NCBI RefSeq assembly: GCF_002013465.1
Contig: NZ_MAFC01000002.1
Span: 1 to 64,000, forward strand
DNA from: Mycobacterium sp. D16R12
GTDB lineage: Bacteria; Actinomycetota; Actinomycetes; Mycobacteriales; Mycobacteriaceae
Length of the DNA stretch: 64,000 nucleotides
Direction: 5' to 3'
Shown: piece by piece, positions 9,463-17,018 of the stretch
How the letters are laid out: every line of letters begins with the position of its first letter
Numbering within the stretch: position 1 is the stretch's first letter
Program-made: the position numbers and the translations under genes
Notes under the pieces: model-generated
The model's input: only the letters and a program-made list of their open reading frames with translations
Told to the model about the DNA's origin: nothing
The model's database searches: none

Positions 9463-10017
9463 ATGAAACGCACCTATGCAGTCATGCTCGGCATCGCCCT
9501 GTTGTTCGCCACCCCGGGGCTGGCTTCTGCCGATGTTCACAAAAGCCCCGCCGACGCCCAGAAGACCATCAATGCGGTGATCGCGAGGGGTCTGGCCCAG
9601 CGCAACGTGCCGTTCACGTATGGGGGTGGCAATACCGACGGCCCCACCACAAGCACCGACACCGCGCCGGCCGCGCCGGAGGCGACCACGAGCCTGCTGG
9701 GGTTGATTCCGGCTCCGGTGGCAACCCCCGCCCCGAAGGTTCCGGGATTCGACGCCTCGGGGTTGATGGTCTACTCCTACGCCGCCGCGGGCATCAAGCT
9801 GCCGCGCCGGTCCGGCGACCAGTACAACATCGGCCGGAAAGTTCTTCCGGCACAGGCGCTCCCGGGAGATCTCATCTTCTACGGACCCAACGGCACGCAG
9901 AGCGTGACGATGTTCCTGGGCAACAACCTCATGCTGGAGGCATCCGAACCAGCGGTGCAGGTATCGCCGGTGCGCTTCAACGACATGGCCCCGTACCTGG
10001 TTCGCGTGATCGAGTAG
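9463..10017 (+). CDS. RipD-like secreted NlpC/P60 protein lacking the catalytic Cys and His
   Basis: This secreted 184-residue protein has a signal peptide (MKRTYAVMLGIALLFATPGL, cleavage near ASADV) and an NlpC/P60 domain. The usual FDCSGL has become FDASGLMVYSYAAAG, and the HVGIYLG strand has become QSVTMFLG. The nucleophilic Cys and the His of endopeptidases are therefore both gone. This is the pattern described for M. tuberculosis RipD, which binds peptidoglycan without cutting it. ATG 9463 is preceded by GGAGAGAAG. It probably acts as a wall-binding or scaffolding protein. Confidence 0.8.
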   Translation: MKRTYAVMLGIALLFATPGLASADVHKSPADAQKTINAVIARGLAQRNVPFTYGGGNTDGPTTSTDTAPAAPEATTSLLGLIPAPVATPAPKVPGFDASGLMVYSYAAAGIKLPRRSGDQYNIGRKVLPAQALPGDLIFYGPNGTQSVTMFLGNNLMLEASEPAVQVSPVRFNDMAPYLVRVIE

Positions 10018-10045
10018 CCAGGTCAACGTGCGGCTTTCTGTGTGA

Positions 10046-10492
10046 TCAGCGCTCGCGCAGAAAGTCGTCAATCCGGTCCAACACGGCGGGCCAACCCACC
10101 AGACACAACTGCCGGAATCGCATCTGGTCATGGTCATTCGGATTGAACCCGGTCGCCTCGACCGACAGTCGCGTTCCGTCCGAGTCCGGTTCCAGTGTCC
10201 AGCGCGAGTCGATGACGATCGAACCGTCGCGGGTGGTCAGCCGGTAGGCCAACACCTCATCGTCGACCACCTCGGTGAACCGGCCGTCGATCTCTCCGAC
10301 GAAGCCACTACCCACGAACGGGAAGACGCTAAACGAAAAGTTGAGTCCGGTCTCGTATTTCGTCGGCCCGAAATCTGTGACCCATTGCCCGAAGAACTGT
10401 GGCGAGTTGAGTATCGACCACACGCTGTGTGCGGGATGCGAGTAGTGGTACTCAAAATTGACAGTGGTTAGGTCCCCGACCTGCTCATCCAC
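10046..10492 (-). CDS. SRPBCC (START-like, AHSA1) domain protein
   Basis: The single START-like fold spans the 148 residues: FEYHYSHPAHSVWSILNSPQ at the N-terminus, GSIVIDSRWTLEPDSDGTRL in the middle strands and the long C-terminal helix WPAVLDRIDDFL. Such proteins bind hydrophobic ligands or assist lipid and polyketide chemistry. Nothing in the sequence identifies the ligand. The gene is convergent with the RipD-like gene. Confidence 0.75.
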   Translation of the reverse strand: MDEQVGDLTTVNFEYHYSHPAHSVWSILNSPQFFGQWVTDFGPTKYETGLNFSFSVFPFVGSGFVGEIDGRFTEVVDDEVLAYRLTTRDGSIVIDSRWTLEPDSDGTRLSVEATGFNPNDHDQMRFRQLCLVGWPAVLDRIDDFLRER

Positions 10493-10601
10493 CAGACACC
10501 CCTTTCGTGCACACCGCCAATCGATGCGGTGGACGCAAACAACCTAATCCGAATGTCTCGCCCGCGCGTGATCTTGATCGTGCTGGTGGCATCATCGGCG
10601 T

Positions 10602-11276
10602 GTGAGCGCGGTTGAGCTGTCGGCTTTTGGCCCCTTCTTTGCCGTCGCGACACATGATGCCGGGGAGACACCGATGCCTCCGTGGCGGCCCATGACGGAG
10701 CTGATCGACGGATCACGCGCACTTGCCGACCGGATCGACAGCGTCCGAAGCAGTCTCGCCGCGCGTACGGCGGTAGGCGTCGCCGATGTCGATCTGCGGG
10801 TGGCGGCCTCTGTGACCCATCTTGGCCTCGTCGCCCGCATCCTGGCGCCAACCGTCGCCGCCGCGACGTGCGGTGAGCTGCGTATGTCGCAGGAGTCGCA
10901 CGAGTTGTGGTGGCAGGACGAATTGGGCGGCCCCTTTCCGCTGTCGGTGGTCCTGCGGGCAGGGGAGCGCAACACCCCTGCCGAATCGGCCGTCGAATCA
11001 ATAACTCAGGGCGTGATCGACCACACCGGCGTAAGTCACCGCGTCTTGTGGGGGAACATCGGATCGGCCGTCAACAGCGCCGCGCGTCTCATTGCCTCAT
11101 CGCGGCCCGAGCTGACCGATGCCGCCCGAGACGTCGCCAACACACACCTTCGCGACCGGCGCATCGACGACGGCACCCTGCGCGCGGGGCCGGACTTCCG
11201 GAGGCGCAGCTGCTGCCTCATTTACCAGCTCACCGACGACCGTTCCGCCGTCTGCGGTGACTGTGTGCTCACCTAG
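10602..11276 (+). CDS. FhuF-type (2Fe-2S) protein
   Basis: The protein (224 residues) ends in RRRSCCLIYQLTDDRSAVCGDCVL, the CC-xn-CxxC arrangement by which FhuF-type ferric-siderophore reductases hold a [2Fe-2S] cluster. The rest is helical, with WRPMTELIDGSRALADRIDS near the start and HRVLWGNIGSAVNSAARLIA in the middle. It probably reduces ferric siderophore iron in the cytoplasm. No transport genes are adjacent. GTG 10602 is the assumed start. Confidence 0.75.
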   Translation: MSAVELSAFGPFFAVATHDAGETPMPPWRPMTELIDGSRALADRIDSVRSSLAARTAVGVADVDLRVAASVTHLGLVARILAPTVAAATCGELRMSQESHELWWQDELGGPFPLSVVLRAGERNTPAESAVESITQGVIDHTGVSHRVLWGNIGSAVNSAARLIASSRPELTDAARDVANTHLRDRRIDDGTLRAGPDFRRRSCCLIYQLTDDRSAVCGDCVLT

Positions 11277-11291
11277 TCGGCGACGAACCGC

Positions 11292-12773
11292 CTAGGCCAG
11301 CTGGTACGCCTCGAGCGGGAAGGACTCCTGCTCCTTGTACGCGCTGGCCGTGGAGGTCGGTCGCAGCAGCGCGGCCTCACCGTGCTGATTGAAGTAGTAA
11401 CTTCGTGCCGTCTGGCAGCTGCCGAGATAGAACACCGAATTGTCCAGGTTGCCGACCATGCGGTTCAGGAATTCCGTGTTGGCCTCGTCGGTGACTTCGA
11501 AGGTCTCGGTGCCGGTGCGCGCCATCTCACCGAAGAGCCGCTTGATATGCCGCATCTGGGATTCGATGGTGTCGAAGTAGGACAGCCCGCTGTAGGAGTA
11601 GGGCCCGTTGAGCGTCAGCAGATTCGGGAACTTGGGGACCGCGATACCCTCGAATGCCTGGAAACGGTTGTCCCGCCAGAACTTTCCGAGATTGTAGTCC
11701 TCACGGCCGACGACCTCGAACGCGGGGAAGGCTGATTCCCACAGATTGAAACCGGTGGCCAGGACCAGGGTATCGATGACCGTCTTACGACCGTCGGCGG
11801 TGACAATTCCGTCGGGCTCGATGCGCTCAATCGATGCCGTCTCGAGGCTGACGTTCTTCTTACTGAACGCTCGGAAGTATGTGTTCGAAAAGGTTGGTCG
11901 CTTGCAGCCGAAGTCATAGTCGGGTGTCAGCTTGCGGCGCAGCTCGCGATCGCGCACCTGCGCGAACAAATGCGCCTTGGCGAGCATCGCGGCTCCATGG
12001 TTGGCCTGCCGGAACTGGCGGAAATGCAACACTCCGCCCACCATGATCACCTCGAGGATCGCCGAACCTACTGTGCGGGCGATCTTTTGGGTCCGTGGCA
12101 CCTTCGCGAAAAGCTTCTTGATCACGCCGGGCACTTTCGCGTCGGCCTTGGGCACGACCCAGATCGGGGTGCGCTGGTACACGGTCAGGTGCTGCGCATC
12201 CTTGGCGAGCTCCGGGATGAGTTGAACGGCGGTGGCGCCGGTGCCGATCAGGCCAATCTTGTGGCCCGCGGCACGATAGCTGTTGTCCCACTTGGTGGTG
12301 TGGATGATCTTGCCGGCGAAGGATTCGATGCCCGCGATATCGGGCATCTTGGGCTGGGACAGGTAGCCGGTGGCCGTGAGCAGGTACTTGCCGGTGACGG
12401 TATCGCCTGCTTCGGTGGCGACAACCCAGTGTTGTCCCTCCTCGTCCCAGCGTGCACCCGATACCGGAGTGTTGAAACGCATGTACTTGCGCAGATCGTG
12501 CTTCTCGGCGACGTGGGCCGCGTACTGCTTGAGCTCGGAGCCCGGCGCGAACAACCGCGACCAGTAGGGATTCGGCTCGAAGGAGTACGAATAGGTTGCC
12601 GAGGGGATGTCGACAGCCAGCCCGGGGTAGTGATTGACGTGCCAGGTGCCGCCCAGATCGTCCTCGCGATCCAGGATCGCCAGATTGGTCAGGCCCAGCT
12701 CCTTGAGCTGGATCGCCGCGCCCATCCCGCCGAAACCGGCCCCGACGATCACGGCGTCAAACTGCGTTGTCAT
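11292..12773 (-). CDS. flavin-containing (Baeyer-Villiger type) monooxygenase
   Basis: This 493-residue enzyme shows VIVGAGFGGMGAAIQL for FAD at the N-terminus and LIGTGATAVQLIPEL for NADPH near residue 185. Between them is FAGKIIHTTKW, the FxGxxxHxxxW fingerprint of Baeyer-Villiger and EthA-like monooxygenases. ATGFNLW follows in the C-terminal third. It should insert oxygen into ketones or oxidise S or N atoms. ATG 12773. Homologs of this size in mycobacteria include prodrug-activating enzymes; substrate here is unknown. Confidence 0.9.
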   Translation of the reverse strand: MTTQFDAVIVGAGFGGMGAAIQLKELGLTNLAILDREDDLGGTWHVNHYPGLAVDIPSATYSYSFEPNPYWSRLFAPGSELKQYAAHVAEKHDLRKYMRFNTPVSGARWDEEGQHWVVATEAGDTVTGKYLLTATGYLSQPKMPDIAGIESFAGKIIHTTKWDNSYRAAGHKIGLIGTGATAVQLIPELAKDAQHLTVYQRTPIWVVPKADAKVPGVIKKLFAKVPRTQKIARTVGSAILEVIMVGGVLHFRQFRQANHGAAMLAKAHLFAQVRDRELRRKLTPDYDFGCKRPTFSNTYFRAFSKKNVSLETASIERIEPDGIVTADGRKTVIDTLVLATGFNLWESAFPAFEVVGREDYNLGKFWRDNRFQAFEGIAVPKFPNLLTLNGPYSYSGLSYFDTIESQMRHIKRLFGEMARTGTETFEVTDEANTEFLNRMVGNLDNSVFYLGSCQTARSYYFNQHGEAALLRPTSTASAYKEQESFPLEAYQLA

Positions 12774-12819
12774 GTCCCAATGCTAGCCGCGACTGCCGAT
12801 AAATAGTTCGTCCGTCTAG

Positions 12820-13176
12820 ATGATCAGGCAATGCACAGGTCAGCGCGCCAGAATGCTCATTCGGGCGGTGTCCGCCACGGGACTCGTCACTGCGGCGGTG
12901 ATCGCGGCCGACGCACTCCCTGGATCCCCGGTTGCTGTCGCGGGCCCAGCCACGGTGGGCGGCGCACAAGGCGTCATCGACATGCTCACCTCCGAGGGAT
13001 ACCGCGTCATCGTCACCAAGGTGGGCGGACGGGACATCGAGGACTGCACGGTGCGATCGATCCTGACCCAATCTCCGGTGCAGCACCCCCACACGAGCGA
13101 CATCAGGCCGGCTCCGGCCCGCGAACAAGAATCCGCGGATTCCAAGATGGCCTACGTCACTCTCAACTGCGCATAG
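12820..13176 (+). CDS. small secreted protein of a common mycobacterial family
   Basis: A hydrophobic leader (LIRAVSATGLVTAAVIAADA) precedes a compact domain with VIDMLTSEGYRVIVTKVGG, two cysteines (DCTVRS and the terminal NCA) and a final strand MAYVTLNCA. Mycobacteria carry many such short exported proteins with a Ser/Gly-x-GY strand and paired Cys; none known to me has a function. The start at 12820 is uncertain; ATG 12853 would also leave a signal peptide. A hairpin follows at 13199. Confidence 0.65.
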   Translation: MIRQCTGQRARMLIRAVSATGLVTAAVIAADALPGSPVAVAGPATVGGAQGVIDMLTSEGYRVIVTKVGGRDIEDCTVRSILTQSPVQHPHTSDIRPAPAREQESADSKMAYVTLNCA

Positions 13177-13198
13177 GCGAAGCAGTGAAACCAACCCC

Positions 13199-13218
13199 TT
13201 GGTGCCGTGGGGCACCAA
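13199..13218. terminator. hairpin after the secreted-protein gene
   Basis: TTGGTGCC (13199-13206), loop GTGG, GGCACCAA (13211-13218) forms a perfect 8-pair stem 23 bases after the stop codon at 13176. There is no U-tract. It is probably an intrinsic terminator of the mycobacterial type. Confidence 0.55.
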
Positions 13219-13428
13219 TCCGCCGGTGATCACCTACGACCCGAACTCAACGTCGCGCTGACGACTCATCCGAGAAAGACCGGAAGCCTGTCCGCATCAG
13301 CCCCCAGGCCTGGGTTAAGAGGTCCACGGCCGGAACGTGGCAAGACACTGGCGACAAGTGGCATGGAACTGCCGCGGCCCCGCATCCGACCTCTACTCTC
13401 AGAGATGTTCGGATTTGGGAGGCATTGA

Positions 13429-13911
13429 GTGAAGACGCAGCGCCAGGACGTTGGGCTTGAGGACACACTGCGCGCGATCGAGCGCGGCGTGCTTGAGGAC
13501 GTCTGGATGAGCAGACCACGCCGCTGGACCGCGCTCTTGGCGGCAATCATCCTGGGCGTGGCAGCGGCAAGCCGCTGGTCAAACCTCGGTGCCCAGGTAA
13601 GCCCGTCGCTGCATGTCGATGCCGTGGTGCCGGGAACATCGATGATGTTCCTGGCGGCATGTGTTGTCTCGCTCATCGCTCTGCGGCGGAGACACTTCCG
13701 ATGGTGCTGCGCGGCGGCTTACACCGCCGCGCTCAGCACGGTGACCAGTCTCGCCGCGCTGTGGTGGCATCAAACTGCTGACGGGTCCGATCCGTTGGTG
13801 TGGACACTGCTCGCCGCGCTCGCCTCTGCGACCCTGACGGTGACCTGGCTTGCGACAATCCTTACCCCGCTGGAGGATTCACAGCCCGATATGCGGGCGG
13901 GCGGCTTTTAG
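13429..13911 (+). CDS. small integral membrane protein, function unknown
   Basis: Four likely membrane segments can be seen in 160 residues (around RWTALLAAIILGVAAAS, GTSMMFLAACVVSLIAL, WCCAAAYTAALSTVTSL, WTLLAALASATLTVTWL), with short charged termini. GTG 13429 is preceded by GGGAGG. I do not recognise the family; the neighbours give no lead. Confidence 0.7.
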   Translation: MKTQRQDVGLEDTLRAIERGVLEDVWMSRPRRWTALLAAIILGVAAASRWSNLGAQVSPSLHVDAVVPGTSMMFLAACVVSLIALRRRHFRWCCAAAYTAALSTVTSLAALWWHQTADGSDPLVWTLLAALASATLTVTWLATILTPLEDSQPDMRAGGF

Positions 13912-13985
13912 TCCCCGCCGAGCGCGAAGGCTCCCACCGGTCACCGGGCAGTACACCGTGGCGTCGTGCGTACCGCCGGGCGGAA

Positions 13986-14276
13986 CTATCCGGCTGACAG
14001 GGTCGAGTGGTCTCCGAATCGATCGCTGAGCGCGACGAGCAACTGGTCAAGGGCTGCAAGTTCCGCACGCTTGGCCCCGACCAGCCGGTGCAGCCGCGAG
14101 AGGCTGGATGGCTTGCCGCTCTGCCTTCTTCGCTCCACGGAGGCGAGGTGGTCGTCCAATTCCCGCCGTGCCACCGAACGCAGCTCGCCGAGGACATCCT
14201 GGTAGTACTGCGCCTGCCGCAGGTCCGCGCTCCGACCGGGCAGAATCGGATCGACGATCTTGGCCAGACTGCTCAC
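13986..14276 (-). CDS. hypothetical small helical protein
   Basis: These 96 residues are predicted mostly helical and are rich in Arg, Leu and Glu (DLRQAQYYQDVLGELRSVAR, HRLVGAKRAELAALDQLLVA). No motif is recognised. The GTG start at 14276 has a weak upstream site. It is included because codon use and length look protein-like, but the region also holds overlapping frames, so it could be spurious. Confidence 0.45.
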   Translation of the reverse strand: MSSLAKIVDPILPGRSADLRQAQYYQDVLGELRSVARRELDDHLASVERRRQSGKPSSLSRLHRLVGAKRAELAALDQLLVALSDRFGDHSTLSAG

Positions 14277-14399
14277 GGTTCACCGCTCATGTTGCACACT
14301 CCGGGTGTCGCTCTCATGCGCACACGCTAGGACCGCACAATTTCCCGGACGCTGCCCCCAATTCACCGGGACATCTCAATCTGTTCACACGCTACCGCC

Positions 14400-14422
14400 C
14401 GGCCTTTGTGAGCAAAGGGCCG
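14400..14422 (-). terminator. hairpin downstream of the HmuS-like gene
   Basis: CGGCCTTTG (14400-14408) pairs with CAAAGGGCCG (14413-14422), with one bulged G and a TGAG loop. It lies 21 bases beyond the 3' end of the minus-strand gene and would end the gltB-like/diflavin/HmuS-like transcript. Confidence 0.5.
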
Positions 14423-14442
14423 AAACATCCGCACTGCGGCGA

Positions 14443-15279
14443 TCAAACACCGTCCGGCAGCGAGGCAACCATGTGCTCCCATGCCTGATGCAGCCGGGCC
14501 GTGATCGGCCCGGTCTGCGTAATCGCTGTGACGCAACGGTGGCTGTGGTCATACAGCTCCACCGAGGAGGTGAGCCCCTGGGTGCCGTACGCGTGCGTCA
14601 CCCAGCTTTCGGCGATGAACACCGGGTCCATGGCGTACCGCGAGGCCCCGAAGATGACGGCGATATGGGCACCCGCCTGTTCGACCATCGCGGCGTGGCC
14701 GCGGTGCAGCTGGACACAGCCACCGCCGGGGACCGCGACGGTAAAGGGCATGTCCACGTCGACGAGGTGGGCCAGGAGATGGGGCACAACCCCGGTATCG
14801 ATCGTGCGGGCGCCGGTAAAGGGCAGTACCCGGTAACGCCCGGGAGTGAGCGCGTCGAGATGGGTGAGCTGATCGGTGTCACGCCAGCTGACGTCCGACC
14901 AGTCCGTGACGGGGAATGCCTCCGGATCGGCCGCCGGCGCCAGTTCGAGGGCGCTGACCGTGAGGCGGTCCGAGAGCGGCGTGAGATAGGCACGGTGAGT
15001 GCCGGTGTCACCGACTATCGTCAGCCCCCGCGGAGCCAGGAATGCGTCGCGGACGAGGGCCGGATTCAGTCTCAGCGCAACGTATTCGTCATCGCAGCTG
15101 AGCGCATCGCCCGGAAATGAGGGTTCAAGGTACTCGCCGGTGTGGCTCAGCAGGGCGGCGTCGTTCGCGGTGACCGCGACCACCGTGCCGAGAGCGGGTA
15201 GTGCTTCGGCGATGGCCCTGGGCCCCGCCACAATTCGCCGGGCGGGGCAGTGTTCGCAACGCCGGCCGTCAGTACACAT
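14443..15279 (-). CDS. diverged HmuS/ChuS-like (hemin-degrading family) protein
   Basis: The order of segments in this 278-residue protein matches HmuS/ChuS proteins: ALGTVVAVTANDAALLSHTG in the first third, then VPGGGCVQLHRGHAAMVEQA and ESWVTHAYGTQGLTSSVELYD near the end. The family binds or degrades heme. It is shorter than ChuS (about 340), and its N-terminus carries C-x5-C-x2-C (MCTDGRRCEHCP), which could hold a metal or cluster. It overlaps the diflavin reductase by 11 bases, so it is the last gene of that operon. The reductase upstream could supply electrons for heme or iron chemistry, which is inference. Confidence 0.55.
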   Translation of the reverse strand: MCTDGRRCEHCPARRIVAGPRAIAEALPALGTVVAVTANDAALLSHTGEYLEPSFPGDALSCDDEYVALRLNPALVRDAFLAPRGLTIVGDTGTHRAYLTPLSDRLTVSALELAPAADPEAFPVTDWSDVSWRDTDQLTHLDALTPGRYRVLPFTGARTIDTGVVPHLLAHLVDVDMPFTVAVPGGGCVQLHRGHAAMVEQAGAHIAVIFGASRYAMDPVFIAESWVTHAYGTQGLTSSVELYDHSHRCVTAITQTGPITARLHQAWEHMVASLPDGV

Positions 15280-17011
15280 CGCGGACGTACCGCTTTTCCC
15301 GCTTGAGGGTGTTCACGTACTCAGAGGCTTCGTCGGGGCTCAAGCTGCCGTGTTCACCGACGATCTCGTGCAGTGCCTTGTCCACATCCTTGGCCATGCG
15401 CGTGGCATCGCCACACACATAGAAGTGCCCTCCGTCTTGGAGCCACGTGAACAGATCCCGGCCGTGCTCGCGCATCCGCGTCTGTACATAGACCTTCTGC
15501 GCCTGGTCGCGGGAGAAGGCCAGATCAAGGCGGTTGAGGAGGCCGGAGGCGTGCCAGCCGTCCAGCTCGTTCTCGTAGATGTAGTCGTGCTCCCGGTGCT
15601 GGTCGCCGAAGAACAGCCAGTTACGGCCGCTGGCACCACGGTGCTCGCGTTCCTGCAGGAACGCCCGGAACGGCGCCACACCGGTGCCGGGACCGACCAT
15701 GATCATCGGAGCGTCATCGTCGCTGGGCACCCGGAATGACTTGTTGGGCTGCAGGAAGATTCGGGCACTGCTGCTGCGGTCGGCCAGGAAGGTGGAACAT
15801 ACCCCGCCGCGCTCGCGGCCCAGGCTTTGGTAGCGGACGCTGGCCACTGTCAGGTGGATGCGGTCGGGATGAGCCAGCGCGCTCGACGAGATCGAGTAGG
15901 CGCGGTGCGGAAGCGGTTTGAGGAGCCCGACGAACTCTTCAAGGCTGAGGGCATCCCCGCCGATCCGAAGGATGTCCAGGATGTCCTTGCCATACAGCCA
16001 GGCGTCCAGCACCTCCTTCACGCCGCCACGCAACGCGTGCGAGAACTCCTCGCTCTCCGCACGGCTTTCCACCTCGCTCAACAGGTCCCGTGACGGGGTG
16101 CTGATCTCGTAGCGGGTGCCCAGCAGCTCGCCCAACGGTTCACCGTCGACAAGCGTGCCGACCGAGACGCGGAAGTGATCGGCGATCGCCTCCACGAGTG
16201 CCGGGTCGTTCTCGGCGATGACCGCGAGCGCATCGCCGGCCTCGTACGCGATTCCGCTGTCGGCGAGCGCGAACTCGAAGTGCCGAATCTCCTTGTCCGA
16301 ACCCGCCCTTGAGAGCAGCCGGTTCACCCGTACCTCCGCGGAGAACGGGTTCTTACGGGTCCACCCGGATCGCGCCGCGATACTCGGCGGGGGAGTACCG
16401 GGACCACCGCTGGCCCCCGCCAGGGTGGCCAGGCTGCCCACGGCACCCTGGACCCATTCCGCGGCCTGCACCTCGTAGTCGATATCGCAGTCGGTGCGCC
16501 CCACCACTCGGCTCGCGCCGAGTTGTTCGAGCCGGGTGTCGATGAGCTTGCCCGCCTGACAGAAGCCGTCATAACTGGTATCGCCGAGTGCGAGCACTCC
16601 GTAGGAAACCCCCTCGAGCCGCGGCGCCAGTGCCGAAGACAGTGCTTCCCAGAACAATTCGGCATTATCGGGCATCTCGCCCTCGCCATAGGTGGATGTG
16701 ACGATGAGGACGTACTTCAGTCCGGCGAATTCGTCGAGTGCTATCTCGTCGAGTCCGCTGACCGTGGCATCGAACCCCTGCGCCTTGGCGGACGCCGCGA
16801 TGTCACCCGCCACGCCCTCGGCGTTGCCGGTCTGTGTTCCGTAGAGGACCCGCAGCGGCGGGCGGGGAGCCGCCAGGTCTGCGGTGGCCGCCGGAGGCGG
16901 AGCTGCCAGGTTCATGGCGAGGCGGGAATGCAGCCCTGCCAGGAAGCCGGAGAGCCAGGCGCGCTGGTCCTCGTTGAATGGGGCGTCTTCGGGAATGTAG
17001 GCGATCTTCAT
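15269..17011 (-). CDS. diflavin reductase (CysJ/sulfite reductase flavoprotein-like)
   Basis: This 580-residue protein passes electrons from NADPH through FAD to FMN. The flavodoxin domain (residues about 50-195) has LRVLYGTQTGNAEGVAGDIA and STYGEGEMPDN. The FAD domain has RAYSISSSAL and GGVCSTFLAD. The NADPH domain has GPGTGVAPFRAFLQ and FYVCGDATRMAKDVD, ending in a C-terminal Tyr (YVRDVY). A CysJ-like helical start (PFNEDQRAWLSGFLAGLHSR) is present. ATG 17011 lies 7 bases after the gltB-like stop, where gltD would normally be. It probably feeds electrons to that enzyme or to the HmuS-like protein. Confidence 0.88.
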   Translation of the reverse strand: MKIAYIPEDAPFNEDQRAWLSGFLAGLHSRLAMNLAAPPPAATADLAAPRPPLRVLYGTQTGNAEGVAGDIAASAKAQGFDATVSGLDEIALDEFAGLKYVLIVTSTYGEGEMPDNAELFWEALSSALAPRLEGVSYGVLALGDTSYDGFCQAGKLIDTRLEQLGASRVVGRTDCDIDYEVQAAEWVQGAVGSLATLAGASGGPGTPPPSIAARSGWTRKNPFSAEVRVNRLLSRAGSDKEIRHFEFALADSGIAYEAGDALAVIAENDPALVEAIADHFRVSVGTLVDGEPLGELLGTRYEISTPSRDLLSEVESRAESEEFSHALRGGVKEVLDAWLYGKDILDILRIGGDALSLEEFVGLLKPLPHRAYSISSSALAHPDRIHLTVASVRYQSLGRERGGVCSTFLADRSSSARIFLQPNKSFRVPSDDDAPMIMVGPGTGVAPFRAFLQEREHRGASGRNWLFFGDQHREHDYIYENELDGWHASGLLNRLDLAFSRDQAQKVYVQTRMREHGRDLFTWLQDGGHFYVCGDATRMAKDVDKALHEIVGEHGSLSPDEASEYVNTLKREKRYVRDVY

Positions 17012-17018
17012 GGCTTCT

